This document shows positions 12,889-27,600 of a stretch of DNA of 64,000 nt, one piece after another (positions within the stretch are counted from its first letter, which is position 1; each line of letters opens with the position of its first letter). The notes under the pieces were generated by a model. That model saw only the letters and a list, made by a program, of their open reading frames with translations. It made no database searches and was not told the DNA's origin. Location: positions 9,474,485 to 9,538,484 of the forward strand of contig NC_134027.1 in NCBI RefSeq assembly GCF_964204645.1, in the 5' to 3' direction. Made by a program: the position numbers and the translations under genes. The DNA comes from Tubulanus polymorphus (Eukaryota > Nemertea > Palaeonemertea > Tubulaniformes > Tubulanidae).

Positions 12889-13604
12889 ATATGTGATTGT
12901 AGACAAGATGATGATAATATATCTGTAATGTAGTGCGCATAGGAAAGTATGTATGCTGTACTAGAGTTTAGTCTTTCAGTGTTCATTCTGGGATCAGTTC
13001 AGGAAATGTTGTGTCGTAAAAATGTATATATAATTTAGAACAACGTAGATAGAATTGTTAATCGGTGAATAGTTTAATATATTAATACGTGTAACATATG
13101 ATGATTAAAATGTTCATGTGCGTAATGATGCAATTTTGACTGCAATAACCAGCATATATTAAGTCTACCGCATACAATGTTCGAGTAAATTTGGTATTTC
13201 TGTAATTGCGTTGGTCTTACAAAATTAGGGAGCTGAAATGCAAAGCTCTTTCATTCAAACCAAATGGTCTCGGTCAAAAAGTGAAGTTGGTATGAGTTTT
13301 GATTGTTAAACTTTCACTGCGGCCCAGCCGTAAGTTTGAGTAAGCCACAGCAGATAGCTACGCAGTAAACAGCAACATTTTGCTGAAAAGATCCAGATAA
13401 TTTCAATGAAGCGTTGCCACTAACCAAATGATTAGATAATCTTTCAAAATAGAATGATTGTTGTGTCTGAACAAATATTACCAAAAAATCTAGTCAAAAT
13501 ACTTGCAGGATTCTTGTATATTTAATCTTGTACAATGCGTATGAAATATCTACATGTATGAAATATATATTAAAGATTTATGATATATCTGTGCTCTGTG
13601 TTTG

Positions 13605-13610
13605 AATAAA
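13605..13610 (+). terminator. Candidate poly(A) signal of the V-ATPase d gene
   Basis: AATAAA about 1.2 kb after the stop codon, followed by a GT-rich stretch. This is the best canonical signal I noticed in the AT-rich 3' flank. An earlier, non-canonical site could also be used. Confidence 0.45.
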
Positions 13611-15417
13611 GCGTTCAACTCGGAATTGTGCTGTGAGTTTTCCTTCATTCTTGATTACTGCATTGAAACATAAATGCATGTACATATGAAGACCAGATGC
13701 TAATTAGGTTGGCTGGTTTGTAGCAAGTCAACTACAATGTAAATGCTACTTAGTGCAAGTTTTTGATTTGAACTTGCTGAAAAGCTATTTTCTCACAATC
13801 TGAAAAATATTTGTCACAGTAATTTCGTAATTGTGGATACTAGGTTTTCAAATAGTCAAGCACACATCTGGGCAATTAATAATATCTTTTAGAGTGAGAT
13901 AAGTGAAATTTATTGGTCCCATGAGAAGGAAAGTGCAAATTTCAATGTAAGCAAAATATTGATTATCATAATTTATAGTCTGAAAATCTTAGGGACTTAA
14001 TGTGTTTCAAGTTCCCTGTAAAGTGCCCCTGTGGCATGTGAGTCTGCCATCAATTCCTCATGTGCCACAGTAAAATACTGGCTCTCCAAAGTTCAGTGCT
14101 GCCCCTATGAATAACGATAGCGGAATATCCATGAATTAAGATAGTGGCACACCGGAATATTAATTGCATTATAATTAATAAATTCCTTTATCACGTACAA
14201 TACGGACCACTGTAGCACCTAGTTTCTAAAAAAAATGATATCGCGAAACCGTCCTAAGTTTTATGTGATTTTTCTTGTTTGGAACTATTAGCAACAATTT
14301 TCTTGCTTGGTACAGAATAAATTGTTCATTATATGTTTGAATGAGCATTTTCAACCTAAACACTAACTACAAAGTGAGTTTTTTTTTCATTTGTGAGAGT
14401 AGTTTGCAATCCAATATGCCGAATAGAATACAAATACTCGTCACCCTCTACCCAAGTAAAATAGAATTACCCCGATGCAAATTTCAAAACTAATTCATTT
14501 ATAGAAAAAATGCCAGTTGTGTAATTTCAGGGCTGTTTTTTTAAGAGTCCGAGAATATTCTCGGAATCCGGTCCGCAAATCGGTAAATAGTTTGTCCAGT
14601 ATGGTCGTTCAAGGACTTTGGCAAGCGAGTATTATGTTAGTTTCCAACGCTTTCCAACGCTATCGTTTTGCATAGGGGCAGCACTGGACAGTTGAGATCG
14701 CTATTTTATTTTGGCGGGATGATACGGTTTCAATTGCCAATTCCATCAACGCGAATGCTTTATTTAATGAAATGCTTTTCTTAAAAGTCCGTTTTGTAAG
14801 AAATTACTCCCATCTTATTTTTGTTAAAAGAATAAGTTCCAAAATGTTGCAAAGCAGAGTTTAAATTCAAAAAAGCTCAAATTTTCTAAATCATTGTAAG
14901 CTTGTAGAAAAGATGCACCCATTTGTTTGTCATGATAAGTATCACAATAACAGAGGTACAGGTATTTTACTGCAGTGCATGTGTACAGGGTCAGTTTCGT
15001 CCATGAAGGATGTGATTGATGATGATGAGCAGTTACATATTGCCGCAATTCACTAAAAATGGTAATCAGGCAATCTTGAAGTAACCTAGTCTCTGTATAC
15101 CATGAAATGTCAACCGTGCTGAGAATTCAGAAATAAATTTCCAACCAAAATTTCATGACCAAATCAGATGCTAGCGTAGATTCCTCCGTATTTGAATCCT
15201 TTCATGTCGAATAAATAATCAGATCACTGGACACTCTAATCCAATTCTAACACCATTGAAATAGAATATCAATATCAGTTACACTGTCAAACCTTCAAGA
15301 TCACCTAACAATCGAATAATACACACTGATTCTAATTGGAATGCGGAAGGTTAAAGGTAAAGCTTTGAAAAAAACAGACAACTGAAGAGATAATTTCTAT
15401 GACCAACAGCTGACATT

Positions 15418-15423
15418 TTTATT
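15418..15423 (-). terminator. Candidate poly(A) signal of GSE1
   Basis: AATAAA on the minus strand about 190 bases after the GSE1 stop codon. The spacing suits a short 3' UTR. Other AT-rich hexamers nearby make this only a candidate. Confidence 0.35.
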
Positions 15424-15607
15424 ACATTGTACAACAACAAATGATAATAATAATAATTCAGTGTTTCATATTCATAGTAATTAATGGATCATTAATAATA
15501 CGTAATTAATCAATTATGTTCTGCGATAATAATTTGTGACGAATAAATTAAAATTTAACCATGATATAGGTGGTACATATGCCAAGTTATATGTAGTATA
15601 CAAAAAT

Positions 15608-18600
15608 TCATAGATCGGATAGGCGCGACTTCAGTTTACCGATTGCATCGCGGGTAAGGCTGCATTCGGTATCCAGGAGCTGCTTGCGTCTGACTAAATC
15701 CTGAAACAGATCAGAAAAAGAACAAAACAATAGATTATTTGTCGTGTCAAGGTTGTGAATACTAGCAAACAATTAAATCGGAGTCAGCCCAAACCCGGGT
15801 GTCGTTGAGTCAGACGTGACATTTCTTGCCATGATGATAAATACTGGTGTTTCATCAGGAACACTAGAGCTCGTATCTGTGAATTTGTATGACGCCTGTT
15901 TCATTTAGAATATGTTCACCAGCGATTGAAGGTAGTGAAAACTCCATCTACATACGCTTTACAGAAAAGCAATGTTTCAGAGGTCTAAGTTTGGAGGAGG
16001 TGAATAGTAGCTTAGATCACCCAGTATCTCGGGTACTATATAGGCCGCCTATTTATAAAAAGATGTTTAATGTTCCGTTAGATAATATCTGGGATACTGA
16101 ATACTCTAAGATACTACTATACACCTCTAAATATCAAATACGAGCCTGTGGTACCAGAGAATAAAAATTTTCATGTTGACATATTCATACTCATTTTAGT
16201 TCATCCTTCAGTATACAAAGTAGGAGCAGTAATTGGTCCCATTATTAGCAATTGTATGAAATAATGCCTGCCATTTATAAGGATGTCTAGACCAGAATAT
16301 ACACCAAAATCACTAAATGATTGAAGGATCTTATAATATTCATTAAGGAATATCATAATATAACTTGGTAAAAATATATACAAATTGGGCTTCTTCAAAA
16401 AAACTGCACCGTGGGTGAAGCAGTACATTTTCCTAAATCGAAGAATTTAGGGATTGCCTTGTGACAGGACATGTTTATCCACTCGCACAAATTTGTGAGT
16501 TTAAAATGAGATGAGAATTCATTAAATAGAAAATAAGTCATGGAACTTAATCACTTACAAAATAAATGCAAATATTCACACTTCTAATTGTTTTTTTAAA
16601 TGCCAGCATTGATGACATAAGTGCACAATGACTAGTAAAATACTACCCCTTAAAAATAATGCACAAGTCATCAATTTATAAAAACATTTGGTTTTTACGG
16701 CATCAAAACATCAACAAGCACTAGAAAAATTAACTAGACAAATAGTACAAGACACCACAAAGCAAATCAATAGTATGATCTTGATTGCAAATAGAAGATG
16801 AATACAATCACAAAACTTATGCATAAACCAGTATAGTGGCGTAATAAATAGACAGTCCTTTAGCACCGTGAATAAGGGAAGAAATTTGAACAAGGGGTCC
16901 AGGGATACCATGCCAACTTGATGAAATGCTTGACGATCTGACAATTTTCAACACCCCTTGGTGTACACACCAGTAAGTAAACAATGAGTTTGAAACGTAC
17001 CTCAATCATAGGTACACATACCCACAAACTTGCCAAAATATTGATGGATAGGGGGTCATTCATTGATTATGTACGCATTAGGGGAGGGGAGAGGGGTCAG
17101 TGCAATTGTGTAATGTAATGCTTAATGTGTATGAAAGAATGGCCGATTTTGCGTACAGAGGGGGTTGAAAAATTCAAATTTTATGCGTACGTAATAAATG
17201 AATGATCCCTAGATGAAAAGTGAACACAATAGCCCGCTGGGAACAAAGTTCCACTGTGGGCTTAGAATAAAAGGGTAATATAGAGTGAGTTTACTGTGCG
17301 TCAAGAGAAATGGAAAAAGGTACAGATGATAGACAATGGAAGATGAAATATCTATACATTAGCATAGATACTAGTTTATAAATTCAGTTCAGAATCTGTC
17401 AGTGGAGCAGTTTAGGTTGCGAGTATAAGCATTGTAATCAATCTTGTTATTGTACGGTAATAGGTTTTACACTACGAATCACCATTAGTATCATCAAACA
17501 GGAGAGCAATTTTACGACAATCCACAACAATGCAAAAATCATGCACGCTTATTCATGCAATATGAGGCAAAACTATGCTGGGCTGGATTCAAGTATGCTT
17601 GTCTTTTCTATGTCCCTTGAAACTTATCCGTGCCCCAGTTTCTTAACATAAGTTTACGATAATGTTTCGGAAATTGGATGCTCTTAAATATTGAAGCTTG
17701 CTTTGCGTGATTGACCAAAAAATTTGTTAAGTTGGCGCAAATAGTTTGGTGATAAAAAAATTAGCGTTTCTGAGTATATATACCAGTTAAAAGATTAAAT
17801 CCACGAAACTAGAAGCATTGAAATCACTGAATCAATCTTTGATTTAAGCAATAATAGCAAGCACAGTTTGGCAATGAATTGACTGTGCATTTTAATACAC
17901 ATGTATAGGCTACATTACTAATAGCGATATATGAATGAATATAAGGCTTTAAGTATTATGGATTATGCGACTTACCGCAACATGCGAGCTCATTTGCTTG
18001 GCTTGCTTGTTAAGCTGGCGGTTCTGAGTTGATAGGTTTTGCCGCTGTTGCTCAAGGATACGCATTTCAAGTTGTTGATCTGAAAGGCACGAAAACCCAT
18101 CAAATCAACAACCTTTTTTTTCGATCGTACTTATGTAAAAATTCGATTCAATATCTCATTCCTAAATTGGGATCATTCTGCGATTCGAATATAAATTCTT
18201 CAGTCCGGAAGCAGAGCCAGGTTATTTTGATTGTAGAATAGCAAAGCTTATCATCTTAGAAATGAGTGTTTAAAGAGAATTATTATCATTGATTAAACTC
18301 CAATTAGAATTAACTAGACTATTCTGTTGGAATGGCTTAGCGACGTTTAAGAAAGTTAAGTTTAAGGAAGGAAGTGACTGAAGGATTGCATTTCGAAACA
18401 AAGCACAATCAATTTATGTTATATTTGGTTGCATATTACAGTTGGTTTTTCGTGTGCTTAAAAATGCATCCAAATTCTATGCAATTCTAGATCTGTTGGG
18501 AATATTTTTCGAAGAGTTGGGTGGAAGGAATATTCCGCGCCCTACTAGAAAACAATTCATATCATATTCGAAATGAAGTATTTCCTATCGGCCGTGCCGT

Positions 18601-21600
18601 ATGAGTATGTAAAACATGCCGTACTGCGTACATATCACAAACTAATTGTCAAAAAGAGAAAAAGATCAGATAGTAAAAGGAGAATAAAATATTCAGAACG
18701 AAGATTGAGGTGGTGATGGTAAAGCCCAACGCAAATCGAGCTCGGACGACGAAGAAACTGGATCGAGTACCGTTGGAAGATTAAACCTGGTGTCGTTCGT
18801 TCCTCTAATCGCTCGACGCACGTTAGGCTTGACCGATAAGTGCACGATAGTAACGGGTTGTATGTAAATAATGTACTGGTATAAGTCGTCGTCCTCGAAC
18901 CAGATAATATGATTAGTCACAACAGCTACGATCAAATTTCCATGCAATAAACTATAGAAGTGCTTTTTGCAGGCATTCACTGTTAGGAAATATCGCCGTT
19001 TCAAGCTTAAAATCCGAATGGAAAGGCGTGGTTGAATCGGTGAACATACATGATAAATCTACTCTCCTTTCACAGAGGTTATTATATACAGTGAAACCTC
19101 GTTATAACGATCTTGGATACAACGATTCATCGGATATAACAAATATGAAACTGTGTCCCAAGTAAGAGAATTCAATTAATTTCATACTGGATATAACGAA
19201 ACTATCGGTTATAATGAACAGACACTGGTCCTATGAAGTTCGTTATAACACAGTTCCACTGTATACGCTGTCGCGAAAATATCTTCGCCGAACCATGTGA
19301 ATGTGTTTTACGGGTAACGAGAAATATTTCTCAGCGTTAACTTCTGGGAAAGGGGAAAAGCGTTATCATCGAATATTGATTGTTTGCCGTACTGGAAGGG
19401 GATAAAAGTTCCATTCAGGTTTTACAGTTGAACTTACCTTCCATATGGCGTTGATAGGCGTCCATCAAAACCTCGATTCCCGGCCATCGGTACGCGAACG
19501 CCTGCTCGTTCATTTGAGCGCCGGGTGACGGCGCGCGGTTTTGTGATTCGCGCTCGTGCTCCCCTTTATTATCACACCTAGACGACTGGCTCAGATGATC
19601 GATGCGCATCGATTGCGGCAAGCTGATTCCCGCCTCCGACTTCGACGAGCTATCCGCGCCAACGCCACCGGAACCGCAAGACGATGCGATCAACGACGTC
19701 GGATCGCGCTCGCGCGGAGAATACAACGACGAACTATAGCCGCCGACGGTCCGTTTGTGATTCGGCACAGTCGGCAAAAATCGACTGGAATCGATATGCT
19801 GAAAACTGTTCTCCCGGGAATAATTCACAGCTGCTGAGTCTTTGCTATCTTTACTCACCGCGTTGCCGACGTCTTTTTTTAAACGATGCGATGACGACAA
19901 CGACGAGTAGTTCTGCTGCGACGACGACGAGTTCAGCTCGCTTTTCGAAGTCGACAACGTTGCGGACACCGCCAGGTGGCGCCGGTGATGATAATCGCGC
20001 GCCTCCTCCGTCTCGACTCGAGCAGCCATGATCGGAGAGAAACTGTAATCACTTTTGTTTAATAATGGACGCTGATGCTGAGACCGGCTGTCGTGACGGT
20101 AAGACGTCGGACGCGGGATACTAATTCGATCTTTCGAATAGGCGGACAAGTCAGTCGGTTGATCCTGTAGCACTCTGTCGTAGGGCTGTTTAGCAGACGA
20201 AGCTGTTTTATGACTAGGCATTTCTGATGGAAGAATTTCATTCCCTGAAACAACGAATTTCAGAAGTTTAGAAAAAACAAGCCCTAGTGAACACCAAAAT
20301 CAATGCATTATTAAATGAAATAAGCTAGAGTTGTCTTAACTACTTAATCTTCGAAAAGATAATCTTCAAATCTAGCAATGTTTAATCCTCGGGGATTATA
20401 CATTAAGATGAAAATTGAAATATTCAAGCCGATAAGATTCGATTCGATTCATTTACCACGGAAATGTTTCGTTCGTAGTTGTTCTTGTTGCCTGGTCGTT
20501 TTAAGCACAGATTCATGGAATTCCTGAGCGAACTCTTTCGAAAGGATATGTTTATCGATGGCACCTGGCACGTCGATTCCGCGTTCGCCGTTATTCGATT
20601 CGTCCTTCAATTCATCTTTAACGTCCGTCACGGTCGCTACTGGGCTGATGTCTTCGTATTTACGTTTGACACCGGCCATTAATTGACTTTCTACAATGAT
20701 TGAATGAACGAATGCTTTGTGTAATATAACAATACTTAACAGGTTCCTGACAAATCGGTCATTTTTCGATGTTAGGGGTTTTCAAGTAGTTTTTAAAAGG
20801 GAAAATTTCAAATTACAAGGAAGCGACTGCATCACTTTCATTTCCCAATTACTGTAGACACCTCCTAGATCGGTACCATTTATCTTGGTTAACCATTAAT
20901 TATGTGGATTTATAACCAAATTTCTATCGTTTGCACTACTGAACTTGGTTTCTTATTTGGTAAATGGCCAATTGATCACAACAGGCGCTGCCATCATGGA
21001 GTGTCATGTTATGTTTGCTTATTGGTTATTTGATCATGATTGTTCTTTCTATGAATACCAAACAGTTTAAGTACACAGGAAGAAAAACCATTTCGACAAC
21101 ACGAAATGCCTAGAAAACGTTTCGATCAAAATCAAGCACGTTTCGTGAAAAACATTTCTCTGTGTTTTGATTTTCCTAATCAAATTAGTTCCACTTAAAA
21201 CTTTAAAATGGCTTAATTATAGTTTGCGAATGTAAGTGGAACTGCAAATTCAGAAATGCAGAGAAGTAATTTTCCCTGTCAACTTACTTTGAATAGTAGC
21301 ACCATCTAGTTGTTGTTTGGTATCATCATTTTCTTCGTCAGGAACCTGACCAGATCGTCGTTCTTGAATGCTGTCGCAAGCTCTTCTGATTTCTTCGAGC
21401 TCTGATCAAATTAGAGAGGACATTCTTTTTTACCAAACATGAGTAAGATTAAAAATTCGAACATATATTAGTACATAATTTCCATTTTTTGATGCTGTCA
21501 AAACCATTACAAAAGTGTTTAATGCATCGATACCTAGTACGCCTTAATTAAGTGGTTCTGTGTGAATTGATGTACACTACGTCATCAACACTGGTGTTTC

Positions 21601-24600
21601 AAAAATAATTACACTTCTGAATATTGGCATTCATTTTGTACCAAGTTTATGTAATAACTCTTATTCTATTTTTGATAAATATGTGCGCTACATCATCAAT
21701 ATATCGGGGCTAGACTGGTTGGCGTTCAATTCTACTATCGATATACCAGTATTCCAATCCAAAATAACTTTCTTGATCCTAAATATTATATAATTATGAT
21801 TCATATTATATTATCTATTGTCAACAATAGTAAGCAATTATATACGTTATTTTTCAAGGTGTCAATTAACTTTTGAGTCATCGATATCAATAAGAGGAAA
21901 ATATTTCTACCTTTCCTGCCTTCAGCGCTGAGATGATTAAGTCCGATACTCGATAAGAACTGCGATTTCTCGATGAATTCCGCTTCAGAGCACGGTTTGT
22001 CCGCCAGCTTCGGCGTACGAGATGGAATGTGGAGCGGCTGTTTATTTTCGACGGTATCCTTAGTTGAAACTAGTTGGACGGGACTGACACTACCCTCGCG
22101 ATACAGGCGTCGTCGTTTACGCGTCTGCTCGTAGCAAATCGTGCGCTTACGTCGTTTCGTCACCAATCCGAGATATCTCATGTGACGGCGTTTCTCGGTG
22201 GAGGCGTCCGCCGACGACGGCAGCTGCGTCGATATCATGCTCAGTTTGTGGTTGCGTCGCGATTCCGCCTCGATCAGATCGTCCTCGAAATCCGAGTCGC
22301 TGTAATAGCTGCCGTCTTGACGAGCCGTCGAAATGCGTTCTTCCAAGATGTCCAGTTTGCTCCTTATCGTAACACGCGAGTCGAGACTCTTGAAGAATGA
22401 AATGTCTTTGAAATGATCGTGTTCGTGGCCGACGGATGTCGTGCCGAGCCCAGCGAACTGCAACAAGAACTCTTTCGCGCTCGGCAAAAAGTGGTTATGG
22501 TCGATATGACTTTTGTCATTCGAATTGGATAGAGTCGGCTTACAAATACCGCTGCCCGTCGGTTCCACCACCGATGATAAAGTATTCATATTATTTTCAT
22601 TCTTTTTCGAATCGTGAAGATCAACGGCGGGATGCCTCAGATGGCTGCTGCTAGCCATCAAATCTCGTTCACTCGTAGATGAAGGAATTCTCTCATTAGC
22701 CGTTGTAGCGTGTCGTTCTGCCTTGAGACTTGTACTTTGTTCGTAGCCGTTCATAAGTTTATTGCTCGTCGTCGGGGGTCGCTGTATCGCCTCGACTGTT
22801 TGCGTAATTCTCGCCGATGGTTCACCGATGGTAGGCGGTGCCTTGCTCTGGCTGCCGAGTTGTACGGGTTGTTCATGGTGGCTTCGCTTATCCAATCTCA
22901 AACTATGGTCGTATTGCGATCTTAGCTCGCTGTCCCTTCCAACAGACGCTTCCCAATTTGTCTGCATAAATAATAGATAAGAAAATATTCATTTTTGTAT
23001 TAAGGGACATTGATATATGGTACAGCCTGCAAGTAATTCAACGTAAACACATCAAGCATTTGTCAGGTTGTAGCATCTTCATTTTCAATAAAACGAAATA
23101 GAAACACATCAAACTAGTTACTATTGTATGTATCTCTATGAGAGCTGCAAAACACGTCTTAGCAATATTTTTACAAAGAAATTTCGAAAAAGTGTATTCA
23201 TGCCAAACGAAAATGAATTACAGCATTTTGAACGATATAAAGCCAAACGCAAACAAAAACTTAGTTAAGTTACTTTTAGGCTGTCCTGTAGTGTCATATT
23301 GCTTCGTTAAGGTTTGAAGCTTAAAAAATCGAACAAAATTGTAGCTAAGTGATCATTTCAGAGAATTTGAAAAGATGTCTCCAGTGATTACTATCCATTT
23401 GAAGCTATCGAGACACATCAAACCACAAAGAAGAAACCATCAGTAGCCTGTTCAACCATCCATTGAGACAATTACACACAAAGAATACATGAAAAATCCA
23501 TGAAAATAGAGAAATTTCATTTCATACCTGCATACTGGATGATAATCGATCATCCTTGTGAACATGTAGATTGAGAGGAGCTGTCTGCTGTGCAAGGTCA
23601 TCGATTCTACGGCTGCGTGAAGGTGAAGAATGGTATTTATCGGAACCGTGTGAATATCTATCTTCTGAGGGTCTCACGTGACTGTAATTCGGGTGTCCTG
23701 GAGAAATATACCGTAAGACATGTTAGTGACACTTAAGACATGCGGCAGGCTGCAAATCTGCCACCAAAATTCCGTACGTAAAATTCATTACAATGGTAAA
23801 ATTCATGGAACCTTGGAGGTTTTCGAGTTGACCGAGTGTAAATGACTCCTGACCAAAAGCAGGGAAACCACTTTCATTTGACTTTTGTTTTGTTTTTTTC
23901 TTTTTCTTGACTATTCCCTGAAGTGCACGTTGACTTGCTAAGAATCCAATCAATTTGCACAGTCAAATACGTAAAACATAGACAAAAACTGTTTGATTTT
24001 ACGCACGATCTAAAAATCTCAACAAATTTCCCTGATTTGTAACTTTTTTTTACCAAATTCCCTGACTTTTTCAAAAGAAAAGAAATTTCCCTGACTTTTC
24101 CCTGATTTCCCGTTAAGTGGCCACCCTGAAAAGTATAGCAGCTTTGTAAGTGTCACGAACGAACTAAATTGCACAATATTTACCACTATCTCTGGCTGAA
24201 TATGTTTCACGTTGATGATGATGTTTCAACGTCTGGCTGTCTATTCTCATCTGCTCTTCTTGCTGACACTTCAGTCGTTCGCGATCTCGTAGGCGCTGAC
24301 GTTCGAATTCGGCTTCCTGCTGATCGCGTTGGTGATCGCGTATGCGTTCCTGTTCGCGTTCGCTTGCTCGTTCTTGTTCTCGACGTAATTCCGTCTCTAA
24401 CTTTTGCCTGCGATAGAATACCCAGACAGTTTCATGGAAATGGATTAAAACGATGGAACTCAACAAAAATATATCAAGAAAGGGGTGCGGGCAATCTACC
24501 CATATGTTTCGTGAATACAATCTTTGATGACTGGTAGACAGATTACTTTTCATCTCAGTATTCAGCGTTCATAAGCAAAACCCACATTTGAAGATTTAAC

Positions 24601-27600
24601 AAGTTTTTACTCATGTTAAATTTTCCCTTTGACGCAGAAGTTTAGTCAAACCTTTTAACTGTCAGAATAAATTGTGGGTTTTGCTCATTTGGTCATCAAC
24701 TGCGGGTTTTGCTTATCAACAATCTTTGATATACCACGATTAATCCAAGAAAGTCGGACCTTTTGGGCGATACATTTAAATTCGAAGCCTTCTCCAGACC
24801 CAGTCAAAAATCTGCAATTATTGTCCTTATATTTTGTGAAATATTGCAAATTCAAATAATACCTTTCAGCGAGGGCATTTGGAGGAGATTTCCGATCAGC
24901 TGCAGTATCGCTTGGCGACAATAAAGGAAAATGGTGCTGACGGAATAAATCATGGGGATACTGTCCGCCTTGCAGCATCGGCGTCAACGCATGATGCGGC
25001 AGCAATCCCGGGTGGGGATAAGGCAGAAACCCAGGCTGTAACATGCGGTACCTCTCCAGTAATAAAGGATCGTCGAATCTGGAAAACAGAAAATTACAAG
25101 GATAGGAAACTACTTAGTGGCCACTTTTCGTCCATTTACAAATACCCTGGACCCGGTTCGACAGTTCTTGATTAAATCTGACTCAGAGTTAGTTTTTAAC
25201 TCAGAGTCAATTTTAACTTTGAGTTAGGGAATTCAACTCTGAGTTAAAAGTTAATCAAGAACTGTGAAACCAGGTCGTGAGTTTCCTCTGATTTTTCCAT
25301 GTGATTACATAAAATTCCCTGATGGAATCAGAGAAATTTCTAGGTTTAGAAAGTTACAATTCATTCATTTTTCGTTGAATCATGAACTGATGAAAAACAC
25401 GTGCTTAATGATGAAAAACACGTGAAAACACATGAAAAACACGTGGGCCGCAACTACGTCACAGCCGAGAGAAAAGCGTCAGCTACGTGGAGAAAATGGC
25501 GGCGGCCAGTCACTTTACAAAACCCTCTTTTTTGGATAAAGTATTAGATGAAATGTTTTTCTGCTGTTTTGAAAATGTATTTATAAAGGTTTCTAACACA
25601 TCTAGATACAAAAAAATTTTCACTACAGTTCCCCTTTAATAACAATATCCAAATTCCCCGAGTTTTCCCTGACTTTTCTGATTCACTGAGCTTTCCAGGT
25701 ATTCCAGGCCAGTAGCCACCCCAATTTTTCACCCAGTATTTCTTACCTGAATGCCGGGTGTGGAAAAGCGGCTGGCGGCAAGAACGCGTGGTGGTACGCT
25801 GCATACGCCGGATCTAGGAATGGCGGTGGTAGGGCGGCACGAACTTCATCACCTGGACGGTACGGCTGAAATCCTCGGGAATGTTCGAGTAGACCGAGTT
25901 TAACGGCGCGGTGGTCCTCCGCGGCAGCGGCGGCGGCCGCCGCAGCCGATCGTCGGTCGCGCTCATGCGACAACGACACCGGCGGCAGATAGTGAGAATC
26001 GTGTTTTAACGACGAGAGCGGTTCGACCGATGATGACGTGGAACTGTGTCCGGAATTGGGACGGTCTATGAGCTACAGACAGAAAAAAAATTAAGATTGA
26101 GAAACCCTTAAAATAAGCAAAATCATGACCAGCTGTATGATGTTTACTCTAGCATCTGAAATTGTTTATTTTCAACTATTATCATTATTACTATTATCAT
26201 TATTATCATTATGTATTATGACATATTTTAACCACTTATCAAGAAACTTTTTTTCAAGGGGCCTGAACATCCTAGTGAATTGTACAGCCTTTATGGTTCT
26301 GTTCAGGCCCCTGTCTTCAATCTACTAATTCTGTACGTTCTATGTATTCCTTTTGTAATTTTGTATTCCTTTTGGTGGATGATGAAACATATATCATATA
26401 TCATATTATATGATCATTTTAGGCGAAGGACAAAAATCAGCTAAGAATTGTGGAACTGGATCCAAAATTATACACTACAATCATAAGCTTATTCCCTCGT
26501 CAGATATGATACACATAAATGAGACATAAAGTTTGACTGACAGCAACTACAGCCATTTTATATGAATTTAACTCCGGGATCTGGTCCCGGATAACGGACA
26601 TTTCTTCTTTCTTTCAAAATGTTTTTTCTTTTACCTTGCGCTCCTCGTGAGACATTAAACTCTTCGACTGACTGGATAACGTAGGCGCGATGGTCCCGAC
26701 AGGCGGCGAAGAGTTCACAGCAGAGGACGACGTCTGCTGTTGTTGATTGTAGATCAGAGGAGGCGGGGGTCCCGGTCTTTTCTTCGGCGTCAACGAATGC
26801 GGACTAGTATTCGATGAGACAGGCGATATCTGCATTTGGTCGCGGACGACATCTGAAAAAGAGAGCATTCCGGTGAAAAACCTGTCCATCCATTCAACCA
26901 TACACATTTTTTGCATCCGCAAAATTGTTCACATGGAACAGTTATCTTACCGAAGAAGGGTATACGAGCTTAGGTATACAGGTATTCAATTCAGCCTGGA
27001 AAAAGTGTTCAAACAGGGTCCCTAAAGATCCTTCATTCCTGGATACGAGGCGTTTTCGAGGAGTTTTAAAGGAGAACATTTGAAGGAAGTATCTGCATCA
27101 CTTTCATATCCCATTTACTCTTCCTAAATCAATACTGTTTATCTCGGTAAACAATTAATTTTGGTTTTTTGGAAGCATTTACTATCCTTTACACTACTAA
27201 ACTCAGCTTTTAATTCGATAACTGCCTAATTGGTTAATAAAGAAAGAATCCCGGTCCCAACTTAACTAATTTAGGCGTAGTCTACTACTGTACAACTACA
27301 AACATTTCAAATAGCCTATTTTTTTCAAAATTGAAGGAGTTTTGGGCATTTTGCTCAAATTAAAGGAGTTTCAAGCACCTTTAAAAGCTTTTTCAGTTTA
27401 GCAGGAGTTTTAAAGGAATCAAGGAGTCGTGGGGACCTTGTAAACATTTACGATGACTTCATAACCGGGATTTGTAAAATTTGAAAGGATTCAATGACTC
27501 GAACTTCCAGTGAGGTAAAAAAAGCTATCGTTGAAAAACGTATCATACAAACCATTAGGATCAGAAGCTTGTTTGGCGAGTTTTCTCAAAGCGGCTGCGA

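Larger units (their letters stand above)
12376..15607. other. Intergenic region: V-ATPase d 3' UTR and GSE1 3' flank
   Basis: Mostly the probable long 3' UTR of the V-ATPase gene, then AT-rich spacer to the GSE1 stop. It contains a fragment of the CCAGTTTTATAGACTGGTATTA repeat family at 12831-12888. No other gene is visible. Confidence 0.5.
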
